Shown one piece after another: positions 25,995-34,151 of a stretch of DNA of 59,677 nucleotides. Position 1 is the first letter of the stretch. Each line of letters starts with the position of its first letter. Location: contig PEAP01000008.1 in assembly GCA_002753665.1 (NCBI GenBank), forward strand, positions 1 through 59,677, in the 5' to 3' direction. The translations under genes were made by a program, and so were the position numbers. The DNA is from Magnetococcales bacterium DC0425bin3. GTDB taxonomy: Bacteria; Pseudomonadota; Magnetococcia; Magnetococcales; DC0425bin3. The notes beneath the pieces are model-generated. The model searched no databases. It had not been told where the DNA came from and worked only from the letters and a program-made list of their open reading frames with translations.

Positions 25995-26043
25995 GCCGAC
26001 CCGCTCCCGCTGCCATCAATCACCCCGTTCCACTCCACGTCTG

Positions 26044-26072
26044 ATCATAGGGGCGATTCTGCCGAACATAAA
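26044..26072 (-). promoter_or_regulatory. Possible promoter of the molybdenum cofactor operon
   Basis: On the minus strand TTTATG (26072-26067), 17-base spacer, TATGAT (26049-26044), about 50 bases before moaD. The -35 box is weak. I could not recognise a molybdenum cofactor riboswitch in the leader. Confidence 0.35.
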
Positions 26073-26167
26073 GGCATGGCAGTCGGGAGCCTGTCCCGGG
26101 TCGGGGCAGGCCCTCCCGCTGGCACCCGATCTTGCAGCGCCTGTCATATCATCTGCCCTACCAGAGC

Positions 26168-26310
26168 GTTGGAAAAGCCATCCATGGCTTTTCCAACGTC
26201 GGGAACCGCAAGCAGAGCTTGCGGTTCCCTCACGGAATCAATGGATTTCCAATCCGTTGATTCCGGCGGGGCATCCCTGCCCCGCTATCAGCCCATTTAT
26301 CAACGGGCTG
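26168..26310 (-). repeat. Multi-hairpin element, copy A, directly after the Spy-like gene
   Basis: Series of hairpins on the strand of the upstream gene: 26289-26310 (CAGCCC/GGGCTG, touching the stop codon), 26266-26285 (GCGGGGC/GCCCCGC, loop AGGGAT), 26234-26264 (14-base stem, one mismatch), 26201-26229 (13-base perfect stem GGGAACCGCAAGC) and 26168-26197 (14-base perfect stem around CATGGATG). The last four recur in copy B at 35492-35606 with different stem sequences but the same loops and junctions. No T-run or coding capacity is seen, so this is not a simple terminator. Confidence 0.85.
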
Positions 26311-26928
26311 CTACTGTTGAGCCGCCGGGGGATTGGTGGTCCCGCACGGGCAGTTGGGGCATTGGCACGGTCCGGTCTGGACCAGGTTCTTCTGCTGATT
26401 GGCGTCCAGAATGCCCTGCAGGTTCTTGTACTCTCCGACCACCGCCCGCTGCAGAGGCAGCATTTTCTCCATCTTTTCCAGATGCCGCTCCATCCGGGCG
26501 GTGCGCTCGACCAGGTACTGGGCCCGGTGCTGGGTGCGGATTTCATCCTGGACGGCCGCGGCCTTGGTCACGGCATCGGCATAGGCTTTCCAGGCGGTCT
26601 CCTGCTGCGGGGTGATGGCCAGCCGCTGTTTCATCAGGTCCAGCTGCCGGGCGGCGGCGATGGGATCCTGGAAGCCCATCCCCATCGGGCCACCATTGCC
26701 GCCCCGGCTCCAGGCGCCCATCATGGGTTGCTGGTTGCCACAGATCGGACAGGTCATGCCGGCGGTCGCCTGCGGTGTGGCGCATTTCATCGGTCCCCCG
26801 CCCATCATGCCGCCGTGATGGCCGCGATGCCCTCCCTGGGCCCAGGCTTCTGTCGCCCCCCAGGCCCCCGCCGCCAAACCCAGCATGGCGGTCACGGCCA
26901 GCATCCGGATTGTTCGATTGGTGTTCAT
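26311..26928 (-). CDS. Spy/CpxP-like periplasmic protein rich in metal ligands
   Basis: Precursor of 205 residues with a Sec signal (about 1-30, cleavage near AWA-QG). Two LTxxQ-like motifs of the Spy/CpxP family, LAITPQQ and LDANQQ, lie in the helical part (about 90-185), suggesting an ATP-independent periplasmic chaperone or two-component accessory protein. The flanks are unusual: HRGHHGGMMGGG and CPICGNQQPMM near the N-terminus and CQCPNCPCG at the C-terminus, all potential soft-metal ligands. A very strong ribosome site (GGAGGAG) precedes the ATG. The gene is divergent from a response regulator and kinase. A role in copper or other metal stress is inference. Confidence 0.82.
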   Translation of the reverse strand: MNTNRTIRMLAVTAMLGLAAGAWGATEAWAQGGHRGHHGGMMGGGPMKCATPQATAGMTCPICGNQQPMMGAWSRGGNGGPMGMGFQDPIAAARQLDLMKQRLAITPQQETAWKAYADAVTKAAAVQDEIRTQHRAQYLVERTARMERHLEKMEKMLPLQRAVVGEYKNLQGILDANQQKNLVQTGPCQCPNCPCGTTNPPAAQQ

Positions 26929-27110
26929 GGTTCGCTCCTCCTTTTATGGATCGATGGTTCCGGGAGGAACAAGGTTCCATTGCTCCCGGCGTCCCTACTG
27001 GTTCCCATTGTACCGGTCATGAGATACTTTTCAATATTTTTATTGTAAGTTATTTATTGTTCATGCCATAATACAGTAATATACTTGTTTCGGATCTATA
27101 TGATTGTCAT

Positions 27111-27185
27111 TCATTGGTCAATGATCGATCCGTCAGACACAGTTCTGTCATGGATTGGTTTTTCAGTAACACATTCGACACAGTT
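27111..27185. promoter_or_regulatory. Candidate operators between the Spy-like gene and the response regulator
   Basis: The divergent gap 26929-27200 is A/T-rich. It holds the inverted repeat TCATTG-GT-CAATGA (27111-27124) and two direct copies of GACACAGTT (27136-27144 and 27177-27185), 41 bases apart, about four helical turns. OmpR-family regulators often bind direct repeats, so these are plausible sites for the adjacent regulator. Which promoter they serve is not clear. Confidence 0.4.
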
Positions 27186-27200
27186 GCGGGACCAGCAGCC

Positions 27201-27929
27201 ATGGAACCGACCGACCGCATCCTGGTGGTGGAAGACGACGCGGAAACCCGCACCCTGCTGCAGGAATACCTGGAGGAGAACGGGTTGAGAGTCCATACCC
27301 TACCCAGTGGCGCGGGTCTGGAGGACTTGCTGCAGACCGTCGAGATCGACGCCATCATCCTCGATCTGATGCTGCCCGGGGAGGATGGTCTGTCGCTCTG
27401 CAAGCGGCTGAGCGTGGCTCCGGCCACCGCCGGCATTCCGGTGATCATGCTCACCGCCCGGGGCGGGGAGACCGACCGCATCCTGGGGCTGGAGATGGGC
27501 GCTGACGACTACCTGCCCAAGCCCTTCAGCCCCCGGGAGCTGCTGGCGCGCATCAAGAGCGTGCTGCGCCGCAGCCGGGCCATGCCCCGGGCGGCCCGAC
27601 CCCGGGAACCCACGGAGATTCTCTTCAGCGGCTGGACCCTGCATCTCAAGGCGCGACAGCTCACCAGCCCCGACGGCGTGGAGGTGCCCCTGACCCGCGG
27701 GGAATTCCAGCTGCTGAGCCTGTTTCTGGACCATCCCAACGAGTCCCTGGACCGGGACCGCATCATGGCCGCCCTGGGGCAGGGAGAAACGGCGCTCTTC
27801 GAACGGTCCATCGACGTGCAGGTGGGACGGCTGCGCAAGCGCCTGCGGGACAATCCCCGGGACCCCCATATCCTGCGCACCGTCTGGGGTCAGGGTTACC
27901 TGCTGGCCGGCCCGGTGGAAAAACGATGA
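27201..27929 (+). CDS. OmpR/PhoB-family response regulator
   Basis: Protein of 242 residues from ATG 27201 (MEPTDRILVVEDD); the open frame extends 29 codons upstream, but that stretch contains the candidate operators. The receiver (about 5-120) has the acidic pair EDD, phospho-Asp in LDLMLPGEDG, Thr in MLTARG and Lys in PKPFSP. The winged-helix DNA-binding domain (about 140-235) has LTRGEFQLLSLFL, DVQVGRLRKRLRD and TVWGQGYLL. It probably acts with the kinase overlapping its stop by four bases (ATGA), on the divergent Spy-like gene and itself. Confidence 0.92.
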   Translation: MEPTDRILVVEDDAETRTLLQEYLEENGLRVHTLPSGAGLEDLLQTVEIDAIILDLMLPGEDGLSLCKRLSVAPATAGIPVIMLTARGGETDRILGLEMGADDYLPKPFSPRELLARIKSVLRRSRAMPRAARPREPTEILFSGWTLHLKARQLTSPDGVEVPLTRGEFQLLSLFLDHPNESLDRDRIMAALGQGETALFERSIDVQVGRLRKRLRDNPRDPHILRTVWGQGYLLAGPVEKR

Positions 27930-29410
27930 ACCCGACCTGGCGCCCCTGGCCGGCGTCCCTGGGAGGACGGCTGGCCCTGCTCTTCCTGGGAGGCATCACC
28001 CTCAGCCTGGGGGCCAGCGCCCTGCTCCACCTCCAGGATCGGGATCAAGCCCTGGCCGGGGTGGGCGGGTTCCACACCGCCGAGCGGCTGGCGGCCATCG
28101 TTCAGGTGCTGGATCCCCTGGACCGGGCGGAGCGGCGGCGCATCATCGCCATCCTGCGCACCCCCTTGCAGCAGATTCGCCTGCTGGACGCCGAACCCCC
28201 GCCCGCCGAACCGGGCGGGGAACAGGAGTTGGCCCGCTCCATGGAGGAGAGTCTGACCCACCACCTGGGGTCGGAGCGCTCCCTGCGGATCACAGTGATC
28301 AACGTGGAGCAGGTTGCCGCCGGGGATGGCGGGCCGCCCCCGGGCTGGGTGCCGGCGGAAGAGCGGGTGCGGGCCGCCGGAGACTCGTATCCCGGTGGAC
28401 GGCATCGCCGCCATCACGCCATGATGATGCAGCGGCTGCTGCCCCATGGCGTCTCGTTCCTGGCCCAGATCCGACTGCAGGACGGTGCCTGGGTGGTCTT
28501 TCACAACCATTTGCCCCGAGAGGTGTTCGACTGGCCCCAGCGCCTGCTGGCCTCCATGGCGTTGCTGTTCCTGGTGGCCGCCACCCTGGCGGTGGTGGGG
28601 GCCCGGCTGGCCACCCGTCCCATGGCCACCCTGGCCCGGGCCGCCCGGGGCCTGGGCCAGGATCTCAATCAGCCGCCCATCGCCGAAACCGGTCCCACCG
28701 AGGTGCGGGAGGCGGCCAACGCCTTCAACGTCATGCAGGCGCGCCTGCAACGCTATGTGCAGGAACGCACCCGTCTGCTGGCGGCCCTGTCCCACGACCT
28801 CAAAACACCCCTGACCCGGATGCGCCTGCGGGTGGAAATGCTCAAGGACGAGCGTCTCAAGGCCGGTCTGCTGCCCAACCTGACCGAGATGGAACGCATG
28901 GCCGGCGATGCCCTGGCCTTCATCCAGGGCATGGAAGGCCTGGAACAACGTCGCCCCACTGACGTGGCCGCCATGCTGGACCATCTCCAGGAGGCCTTCG
29001 GGGAAATGGCCGCCGCCGGTCGGGGCGGACAGGTGACCGTGGCCACCGTCGGGGAACTGGCGCCCTTTCCCCTCATGGGAGAAAGCTTCAAACGCTGCCT
29101 GACCAATCTGGTGGACAATGCCCTGAAATACGGCGGCGCGGCCCATCTGGAAGCCGCCATGGCCGGTCCCCGACTGCACGTCCTGGTCACCGATCCGGGT
29201 CCCGGCATCCCCGAGGCGGAGATTCCCCGCATGCTGGAGCCCTTCACCCGCCTGGATGAAAGCCGCAACCGCGACACCGGCGGCGCGGGCCTGGGGCTGG
29301 CCATCGCCCACAACATCGTCCGGGCCCATGGCGGCACCCTGACCCTGACCAACCGCCCCCAGGGCGGCCTGCAGGTGGACATCCTCCTGCCACCCGGTGA
29401 GCCGCTCTGA
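27926..29410 (+). CDS. Two-pass membrane sensor histidine kinase (EnvZ/CusS-like)
   Basis: Protein of 494 residues. Membrane helices at about 10-32 and 210-233 bound a periplasmic sensor domain of about 175 residues, which ends in GGRHRRHHAMMMQ, a His/Met cluster. HAMP at about 235-285; phospho-His in LSHDLKTPLTRMR (about 292); ATPase domain with NLVDNALKYGG, DPGPGIPEAEI and GAGLGLAIAHNIV. It is co-translated with the response regulator. The His/Met cluster echoes the HRGHHGGMMGGG stretch of the divergent Spy-like protein, which suggests that both see the same metal; this is inference. Confidence 0.92.
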   Translation: MNPTWRPWPASLGGRLALLFLGGITLSLGASALLHLQDRDQALAGVGGFHTAERLAAIVQVLDPLDRAERRRIIAILRTPLQQIRLLDAEPPPAEPGGEQELARSMEESLTHHLGSERSLRITVINVEQVAAGDGGPPPGWVPAEERVRAAGDSYPGGRHRRHHAMMMQRLLPHGVSFLAQIRLQDGAWVVFHNHLPREVFDWPQRLLASMALLFLVAATLAVVGARLATRPMATLARAARGLGQDLNQPPIAETGPTEVREAANAFNVMQARLQRYVQERTRLLAALSHDLKTPLTRMRLRVEMLKDERLKAGLLPNLTEMERMAGDALAFIQGMEGLEQRRPTDVAAMLDHLQEAFGEMAAAGRGGQVTVATVGELAPFPLMGESFKRCLTNLVDNALKYGGAAHLEAAMAGPRLHVLVTDPGPGIPEAEIPRMLEPFTRLDESRNRDTGGAGLGLAIAHNIVRAHGGTLTLTNRPQGGLQVDILLPPGEPL

Positions 29411-29503
29411 TCCCCCCGTTAACCCTGGCCCATCCCGCCTTTTCCCTTTACCATCAAGCGGGATGATTCAAGTCACTGCCACGCGGCAATTCTTGCGGAC
29501 ACC

Positions 29504-30220
29504 ATGAAGACCATCACCGGCTGGGACGTGGAGCGTCTGCTGCCCCCCCTGGGCACGCTGGCCTTCTTCGACAAATGGCAGCAGGAAGAAATCCGTGCCC
29601 TGCTGGCGGACCGGGTTCGCGTCGGAATCCGCAGCCATCCCATGGGCGACTTCCTGATCCATGAGCAGGACCTCGGCACCGCCCTGTTCTTGCTTTTGGC
29701 CGGGCGGGCCAGCGTGGTCAAGAACGGCTCCTCCATCCCCCTGGCCCATCTGGAGCCGGGGCAGTTCTTCGGCGAGGTGGCCTTTTTCACCAACCGACCC
29801 CGCAGCTCCAATGTCATCGCCCATGGCGGACCGGACCATTCGCCCCTGCGGTCGCTGTTGGGACTGGACGGCGAACCGATCAATCAACACGCCGTCCTGG
29901 TCCTGCGGATGGATCGGGAACTCCTGGATCATCTGGATCCGGTCATCGGGGTGGTGATGCTGAACCACATCATCGGCGCCCTGGGCCAGCGGCTGGCCGC
30001 CATGGCCCACCGCATTCTGGAGCAGACCGGGGAGCTCCCCCTTCTCTCCATCGACGACCGCCAACTGGCTGAAGTGTTGCAGGAGACCGCCTGCCGCGGG
30101 GCCGCGCCCCACCCATCCCCGGACCAGCCCGGGAATGCCAGCCAGCAGCGTCGGATGATCGACCGACTGATCCAGCTTCAGGATGAAATGACCGTCTGCC
30201 TGCTGGACGGAGGTGGGTGA
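29504..30220 (+). CDS. Cyclic-nucleotide-binding-domain protein
   Basis: Protein of 238 residues. A cNMP-binding fold covers about 10-150. Its phosphate-binding cassette appears as FGEVAFFTNRPRSSNVIA, with the Glu and Arg that contact the ribose-phosphate. The C-terminal 80 residues are helical and do not look like the Crp winged helix, so it is not an obvious transcription factor. It begins 93 bases after the kinase and ends four bases from the convergent protease gene. A cAMP-like ligand would connect it to the CHASE2 cyclase at 19048-21261, an inference from shared chemistry. Confidence 0.8.
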   Translation: MKTITGWDVERLLPPLGTLAFFDKWQQEEIRALLADRVRVGIRSHPMGDFLIHEQDLGTALFLLLAGRASVVKNGSSIPLAHLEPGQFFGEVAFFTNRPRSSNVIAHGGPDHSPLRSLLGLDGEPINQHAVLVLRMDRELLDHLDPVIGVVMLNHIIGALGQRLAAMAHRILEQTGELPLLSIDDRQLAEVLQETACRGAAPHPSPDQPGNASQQRRMIDRLIQLQDEMTVCLLDGGG

Positions 30221-30224
30221 AGAG

Positions 30225-30977
30225 TCAGGGTACGGTCGCCCGGGGATGGCTCGCGGCTTCGACACCCTGCACGCCCGAAGCCTTCCAGTAGAGGGTCAGC
30301 AAGTCCCCCTCCACCTTGTAGGCCAGCATGCGATTGAAGAATCCCATGCCCAGCAGGGAGGTATCCATGGCGGCCTGGTTGACGCTGGCGGGGATGTCGG
30401 TGAGGGTCAGACTGCCCAGGTTGAAACTGCCCAGGATCACCCCGGCGCCCCGCACCATGCCGTTGGCGGTGTGGAACACCCGGTCGAAGCGCAGCCGGGC
30501 CGGGTCCAGTCCCACCTGCCGCGCCGTCCGTGGGGACAACACGATATCGCTGGCGCCGGTATCCACCAAAAATCGCACTGGCCGGCCGTTGACCCGCGCC
30601 TCGATGTAGAAATGACCGTTGGTGGCGCGGTAGAAGCTCATGGACCCCGGCTCCCGCACTTGGCCGACCTGGGGCACCAGCACCGCCATGATCCGATCCA
30701 TGGTCTGCCGGAACTCGGTGCGGAAACCGAATAACACGGCGGTCAGGCCGATCAGCCCGACCCAGATCAGCACCCGCTTGAACTCCGCCAGCAGGTTGAA
30801 CACCCGCCGGGAGGCCAGCAGCCAGGCAAGGATCAGCGCCGAAGCCAGGGCCTGGAGCAGAGTATCCCGACCCTCTCCTCCCCCGTCGCCCAGAACATCC
30901 ACCGGCCCCAAAAAACGCTGGTGCAGCAGAACGGCCAGCAGCGCCAGGAGGCCGAAGATCACCACAAAGCGCAGCAT
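30225..30977 (-). CDS. Membrane-anchored retropepsin-like aspartic protease (TIGR02281-like)
   Basis: Protein of 250 residues with three N-terminal membrane helices (about 1-18, 42-55 and 66-86) and a soluble retropepsin-like domain (about 115-235). The catalytic motif is FLVDTGASDIVLS, then the flap-like region HTANGMVRGAGV and LLGMGFFNRM. Single-DTGA proteins of this clan act as homodimers; the family matches the bacterial TIGR02281 group by pattern. Substrates are unknown. It is convergent with the cyclic-nucleotide-binding gene. Confidence 0.85.
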   Translation of the reverse strand: MLRFVVIFGLLALLAVLLHQRFLGPVDVLGDGGGEGRDTLLQALASALILAWLLASRRVFNLLAEFKRVLIWVGLIGLTAVLFGFRTEFRQTMDRIMAVLVPQVGQVREPGSMSFYRATNGHFYIEARVNGRPVRFLVDTGASDIVLSPRTARQVGLDPARLRFDRVFHTANGMVRGAGVILGSFNLGSLTLTDIPASVNQAAMDTSLLGMGFFNRMLAYKVEGDLLTLYWKASGVQGVEAASHPRATVP

Positions 30978-31009
30978 GGCAATGGCACGCCTTTCTCGCA
31001 GAACTCAGG

Positions 31010-31032
31010 AGCCTATCGCAGAATGGCCATCC
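31010..31032 (+). repeat. Partial arm of the multi-hairpin element near the glnS stop
   Basis: GCCTATCGCAGAATGGCCAT matches 35484-35503 of copy B with one substitution. The second half of the hairpin is absent here. The shorter string AGCCTGTCGCAGAA also occurs at 18892-18905. Confidence 0.65.
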
Positions 31033-31035
31033 CTT

Positions 31036-32742
31036 TCAACGACCTTCCCCTTCCTGCTCCCGGGCCTGGAGCTTGGCCCAACTGTCCCGCAGGGTGACGG
31101 TGCGATTGAAGACCAGCCGGCCGGGGGTGGAGTCCCCGTGATCGGCGATGAAATATCCCACCCGCTCGAACTGGTAATGCCGCTCGGCGGTGGCCGCCGC
31201 CAGGCCCTCTTCCACCGGCCGGTCCTGGAGGACCACCAGGGATTGGGGATTGAGGCAGTTCATGAAGCTGCCTCCCTCCGGATCGTCGTCCGGATCGGGC
31301 CGGGTGAAGAGTTTGTCGTAGAGACGCACCTCGGCCCGGGCATGGCGGGTGGCGGATACCCAGTGAATCACCCCGGACACCTTGCGCCCTTCCGGCTGGG
31401 CGTTGAGGGTCATGGCGTCATGGCTGCAGCGCAGCTCGACCACCTCGCCCCGCTCGTCCCGGATCACCTCCTTGCAACGGATGACATAGGCGTTGCGCAG
31501 CCGCACCTCGCCGCCAGCGGTCAGGCGCTTGAATTTCTTGGGGGCCTCCAGGCGGAAATCATCCCGTTCAATATAAATCTCCCGGGTAAACGGCAGGGTG
31601 CGGACGCCCCGTTCCGGCAAGGCCGGATGTACCGGCGCAGTCAGCTCCTCCACCTGATCCTCGGGCCAGGTTTCGATGACCACCTTCAGCGGATCCAGCA
31701 CGGCCATGGCCCGGTCGGCAGCCTGTTCCAGGTCTTCCCGCACACAGTTTTCCAGCAGGGCCAGCTCCACGTTGTTGGGCGCCTTGGTGATGCCGACCCG
31801 GCGGCAAAAATCCCGGATGCCCCGGGGGGTATACCCCCGCCGCCGCAGGCCGGAAATGGTCGGCATGCGTGGATCGTCCCAGCCGGTCACCGCGCCCGAC
31901 TCCACCAGTTGGATCAGCTTGCGCTTGCTCACCACGGTGTATTCGAGGGACAGGCGAGAAAACTCGATCTGCCGCGGGTGGCAGGGCGGATCGGACAGGT
32001 CCAGAACCCAGTCGTAAAGCGGCCGGTGATCCTCGAACTCCAGGGTGCAGAGGGAATGGGTGATGCCCTCCAGGGCATCGGAAAGGCAGTGGGTGAAGTC
32101 GTACAGCGGATAGATGGACCAGGCGTCCCCGGTCTGGTGGTGGCGGGTGCGCAGGATGCGGTAGAGGGTGGGATCGCGCATGTTGAGGTTGGGGCTGGCC
32201 ATGTCGATCTTGGCCCGCAAGGTGTGGGTGCCGTCGGGGAACTCCCCGGCACGCATGCGGCGAAACAGGTCCAGGTTCTCTTCCACCGTGCGGTTCCGGA
32301 AGGGGCTTTCCCGCCCCGGCCGGGTCAGGGTGCCCCGGTAGTCCCGCACCTCCTCCGCCGACAGGCTGCACACATAGGCCTTGCCCTTCTTGATCAGGGT
32401 TTCGGCAAACTGGTAGAGCTGCTCGAAATAGTCCGAGGCGAAGAACCGCTTGTCACCCCAATCGAACCCCAGCCAACGCACGTCCCGCTGGATGGCGTCG
32501 ATGTATTCCTGCTCCTCCTTGGCGGGATTGGTGTCGTCGAAGCGCAGGTGGCAGACGCCACCCGGGTTCTCCTCGGCGATGCCGAAGTTGAGGCAGATCG
32601 ATTTGGCGTGACCGATGTGCAGATAACCGTTGGGTTCCGGCGGAAACCGGGTGACCGGATGGGGATGCTTGCCACTGGCCCGGTCCTCCGCCACGATGGC
32701 CCGAATGAAATCCGCCGCCTTGTGTTCCGAATTGTTGGACAT
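31036..32742 (-). CDS. glnS: Glutaminyl-tRNA synthetase
   Basis: Class I synthetase of 568 residues that charges tRNA-Gln directly. The HIGH motif is in [15 protein letters not shown] (about 35-50) and the KMSKS equivalent is VVSKRKL (about 270), close to VMSKRKL of Escherichia coli. [13 protein letters not shown] and [11 protein letters not shown] are further family signatures, and the C-terminal anticodon-binding domain is complete. The start is the ATG at 32742 (MSNNSEHK) behind GAGG rather than the ATG six codons upstream. Two palindromic repeats lie immediately upstream, so its promoter must be inside or beyond them. Confidence 0.96.
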   Translation of the reverse strand: MSNNSEHKAADFIRAIVAEDRASGKHPHPVTRFPPEPNGYLHIGHAKSICLNFGIAEENPGGVCHLRFDDTNPAKEEQEYIDAIQRDVRWLGFDWGDKRFFASDYFEQLYQFAETLIKKGKAYVCSLSAEEVRDYRGTLTRPGRESPFRNRTVEENLDLFRRMRAGEFPDGTHTLRAKIDMASPNLNMRDPTLYRILRTRHHQTGDAWSIYPLYDFTHCLSDALEGITHSLCTLEFEDHRPLYDWVLDLSDPPCHPRQIEFSRLSLEYTVVSKRKLIQLVESGAVTGWDDPRMPTISGLRRRGYTPRGIRDFCRRVGITKAPNNVELALLENCVREDLEQAADRAMAVLDPLKVVIETWPEDQVEELTAPVHPALPERGVRTLPFTREIYIERDDFRLEAPKKFKRLTAGGEVRLRNAYVIRCKEVIRDERGEVVELRCSHDAMTLNAQPEGRKVSGVIHWVSATRHARAEVRLYDKLFTRPDPDDDPEGGSFMNCLNPQSLVVLQDRPVEEGLAAATAERHYQFERVGYFIADHGDSTPGRLVFNRTVTLRDSWAKLQAREQEGEGR

Positions 32743-32772
32743 GCCGCCTCGGTTCCTCATCGTCCCTGTGTT

Positions 32773-32832
32773 TACCGTGGAAGCCGGTTTCCGGCTTCCA
32801 TCGGTGGAGGGTGGAGGGAGGCCTCCCCCATC
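32773..32832 (-). repeat. Intergenic palindromic repeat, copy d
   Basis: Minus-strand copy: the stem GGAAGCCGG/CCGGCTTCC with loop TTT is perfect here, joined to the C/T-rich arm. First of a tandem pair with a 67-base period, 31 bases upstream of the glnS start. Confidence 0.9.
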
Positions 32833-32839
32833 TTGAAGT

Positions 32840-32901
32840 TACCGTGGAAGCCGGTTTCCGGCTTCCATCGGTGGAGGGTGGAGGGAGGCCTCCCCCATCC
32901 A
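32840..32901 (-). repeat. Intergenic palindromic repeat, copy e
   Basis: Nearly identical to copy d, in the same orientation. Read as protein, the pair codes strings such as [10 protein letters not shown] and GGLPPPS, which should not be taken for genes. Confidence 0.9.
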
Positions 32902-33156
32902 TCTAATGTGTGGTCTTCCCTGCCGTCATAGGATAATGGCCCGCGTTGCCGTGCAGAAGGGACCATGATGATTCCCGCCCCCCTTCTCCGCCGGTCAGGC
33001 CGATATCCGTCATCTCTCTGACACCAGTCAAGGGAACGACAGGTTTTCACAAAATATAATCGGAGAATATATCCTCCGGCCTGCCCCACTGGTCGCCCAT
33101 CGTTCCCGACCAGAATCCTGGACTGTTCCATGGAAGCGGATATAGAATTCAACTAT

Positions 33157-33182
33157 TTGTATTATTTAATAAAATAATACAA
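33157..33182. promoter_or_regulatory. Perfect A/T-rich inverted repeat upstream of a coiled-coil gene
   Basis: TTGTATTATTT and AAATAATACAA form an 11-base perfect inverted repeat around the loop AATA, inside an A/T-rich patch (about 33040-33185) that contrasts with the surrounding DNA. A second small hairpin CGGAG/CTCCG lies at about 33060-33078. This could be an operator or a promoter region for the gene at 33332. No gene is seen between repeat e and 33331. Confidence 0.5.
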
Positions 33183-33331
33183 TATCGCCCATCATCGGCC
33201 GGTTGAATCACGCCTGCGGAAGCCATTGTTCCGCTCAAGTGGCAACCGGTTTCTGTAAAGTTGGCCCGATCATTGCGTTAATGCCCGTCAAAGGCGCTTC
33301 ACCCAAACGGACCTTGCGAAGGCGATCAGCC

Positions 33332-33844
33332 ATGAACACGACATCCATCGACATGACCAAACTGGCCAAAGTTCTGAATCTGACCTTTGCCGACCGGGAT
33401 GGCGAAATCCTCAATGCCGCCCGCATGGCCAGGCGCATGATGATGGGAGCCCGGCTCAACTACGACGACCTGTTCCGCATGGCCACCCGGTCCGAGGAAC
33501 GGGAAACCCGTTCCGGCACACCCCAGATCCAGGAAGTCCGCCGGGAATACGATGCCATCATCGACTCCCTCCACCGGGACTACAACCTGCGTCTGGCCTC
33601 CCTCAACCAGCGCATCGCCCAGTTGAAAAAGGCCCCGCCCCATCCGAACGGTGCGGCCCAGGGCACCACCTGTCCCGAGGGGGATGACACCGACATCAAC
33701 GCCCTGCGCCGCAAGTTGGAATGGCTCAAGGCCCGTTCGGACCAACAGATCGAAAAGATGCGGGAAAAACACGACCGGGAGATCCAGCACTTGAACCGCC
33801 GGCTGGACTTCTGGCGCAACTTCGCCACGACTCAGAGGACCTGA
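33332..33844 (+). CDS. Hypothetical coiled-coil protein
   Basis: I do not recognise this protein of 170 residues. The start at ATG 33332 is preceded by GAAGG-like bases; an in-frame ATG 129 bases upstream would add a stretch with no protein character. The N-terminus (MTKLAKVLNLTFADRDGEIL) and NAARMARRMMMGARLNYDDLF resemble the N-terminal segment of phage and plasmid DUF2786-type proteins, weakly. Residues 60-165 are charged and helical with heptad-like spacing, so a coiled coil is likely. No signal or membrane segment is present. It stands alone between an A/T-rich upstream patch and direct repeats that begin on its stop codon. Confidence 0.65.
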   Translation: MNTTSIDMTKLAKVLNLTFADRDGEILNAARMARRMMMGARLNYDDLFRMATRSEERETRSGTPQIQEVRREYDAIIDSLHRDYNLRLASLNQRIAQLKKAPPHPNGAAQGTTCPEGDDTDINALRRKLEWLKARSDQQIEKMREKHDREIQHLNRRLDFWRNFATTQRT

Positions 33845-33878
33845 CAGTCCAGGCGGGACAGAGAACCTGACAGTCCAG
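33839..33878 (+). repeat. 14-base direct repeat spanning the stop codon
   Basis: ACCTGACAGTCCAG occurs at 33839-33852 and 33865-33878; the first copy contains the TGA stop of the coiled-coil gene. The second copy can also pair as GACAGTC (33869-33875) with GACTGTC (33889-33895). Confidence 0.75.
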
Positions 33879-34078
33879 ACGTCAGCGTGACTGTCGTCAT
33901 CCAACCGCCTGCAGTGCCCACCGTGGACCAGGGATGGCCCACGGCCCCCCCTCGAACCGGGCCGCCCGCGCCCAAGAAGAGTGGGGGAAGGTTTGAAAAG
34001 GCCAGGGACGGCGTTTTCAAACTGCTGCGGCCGACCGGGGCGAGTGACATCCAGTCCACTGCCCCCCATGGCCAGAAC

Positions 34079-34110
34079 GTGGTCCGCCCGTCTCGCAACG
34101 GGCGGACCAC
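34079..34110. terminator. Perfect 13-base hairpin between convergent genes
   Basis: GTGGTCCGCCCGT (34079-34091), loop CTCGCA, ACGGGCGGACCAC (34098-34110). It lies between convergent genes and could end transcription from both sides, although no T-run is present on either strand. A weaker TTTGAAAA/TTTTCAAA pair lies at 33992-34021. The gap 33845-34151 holds no gene. Confidence 0.5.
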
Positions 34111-34151
34111 GGATCTCTCTCCAGGGTCACGCCGCCGGCAAGGCCGCGCCG

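Noticed and set aside
25995-26160. Possible molybdenum cofactor riboswitch before moaD
   Set aside because: I could not match the leader to the conserved parts of that motif by eye; only a weak promoter is supported.
26168-26310. Reading the multi-hairpin element as a CRISPR array or an integron attachment site
   Set aside because: The hairpins are not repeats of one another and there are no spacers, cas genes or integrase nearby.
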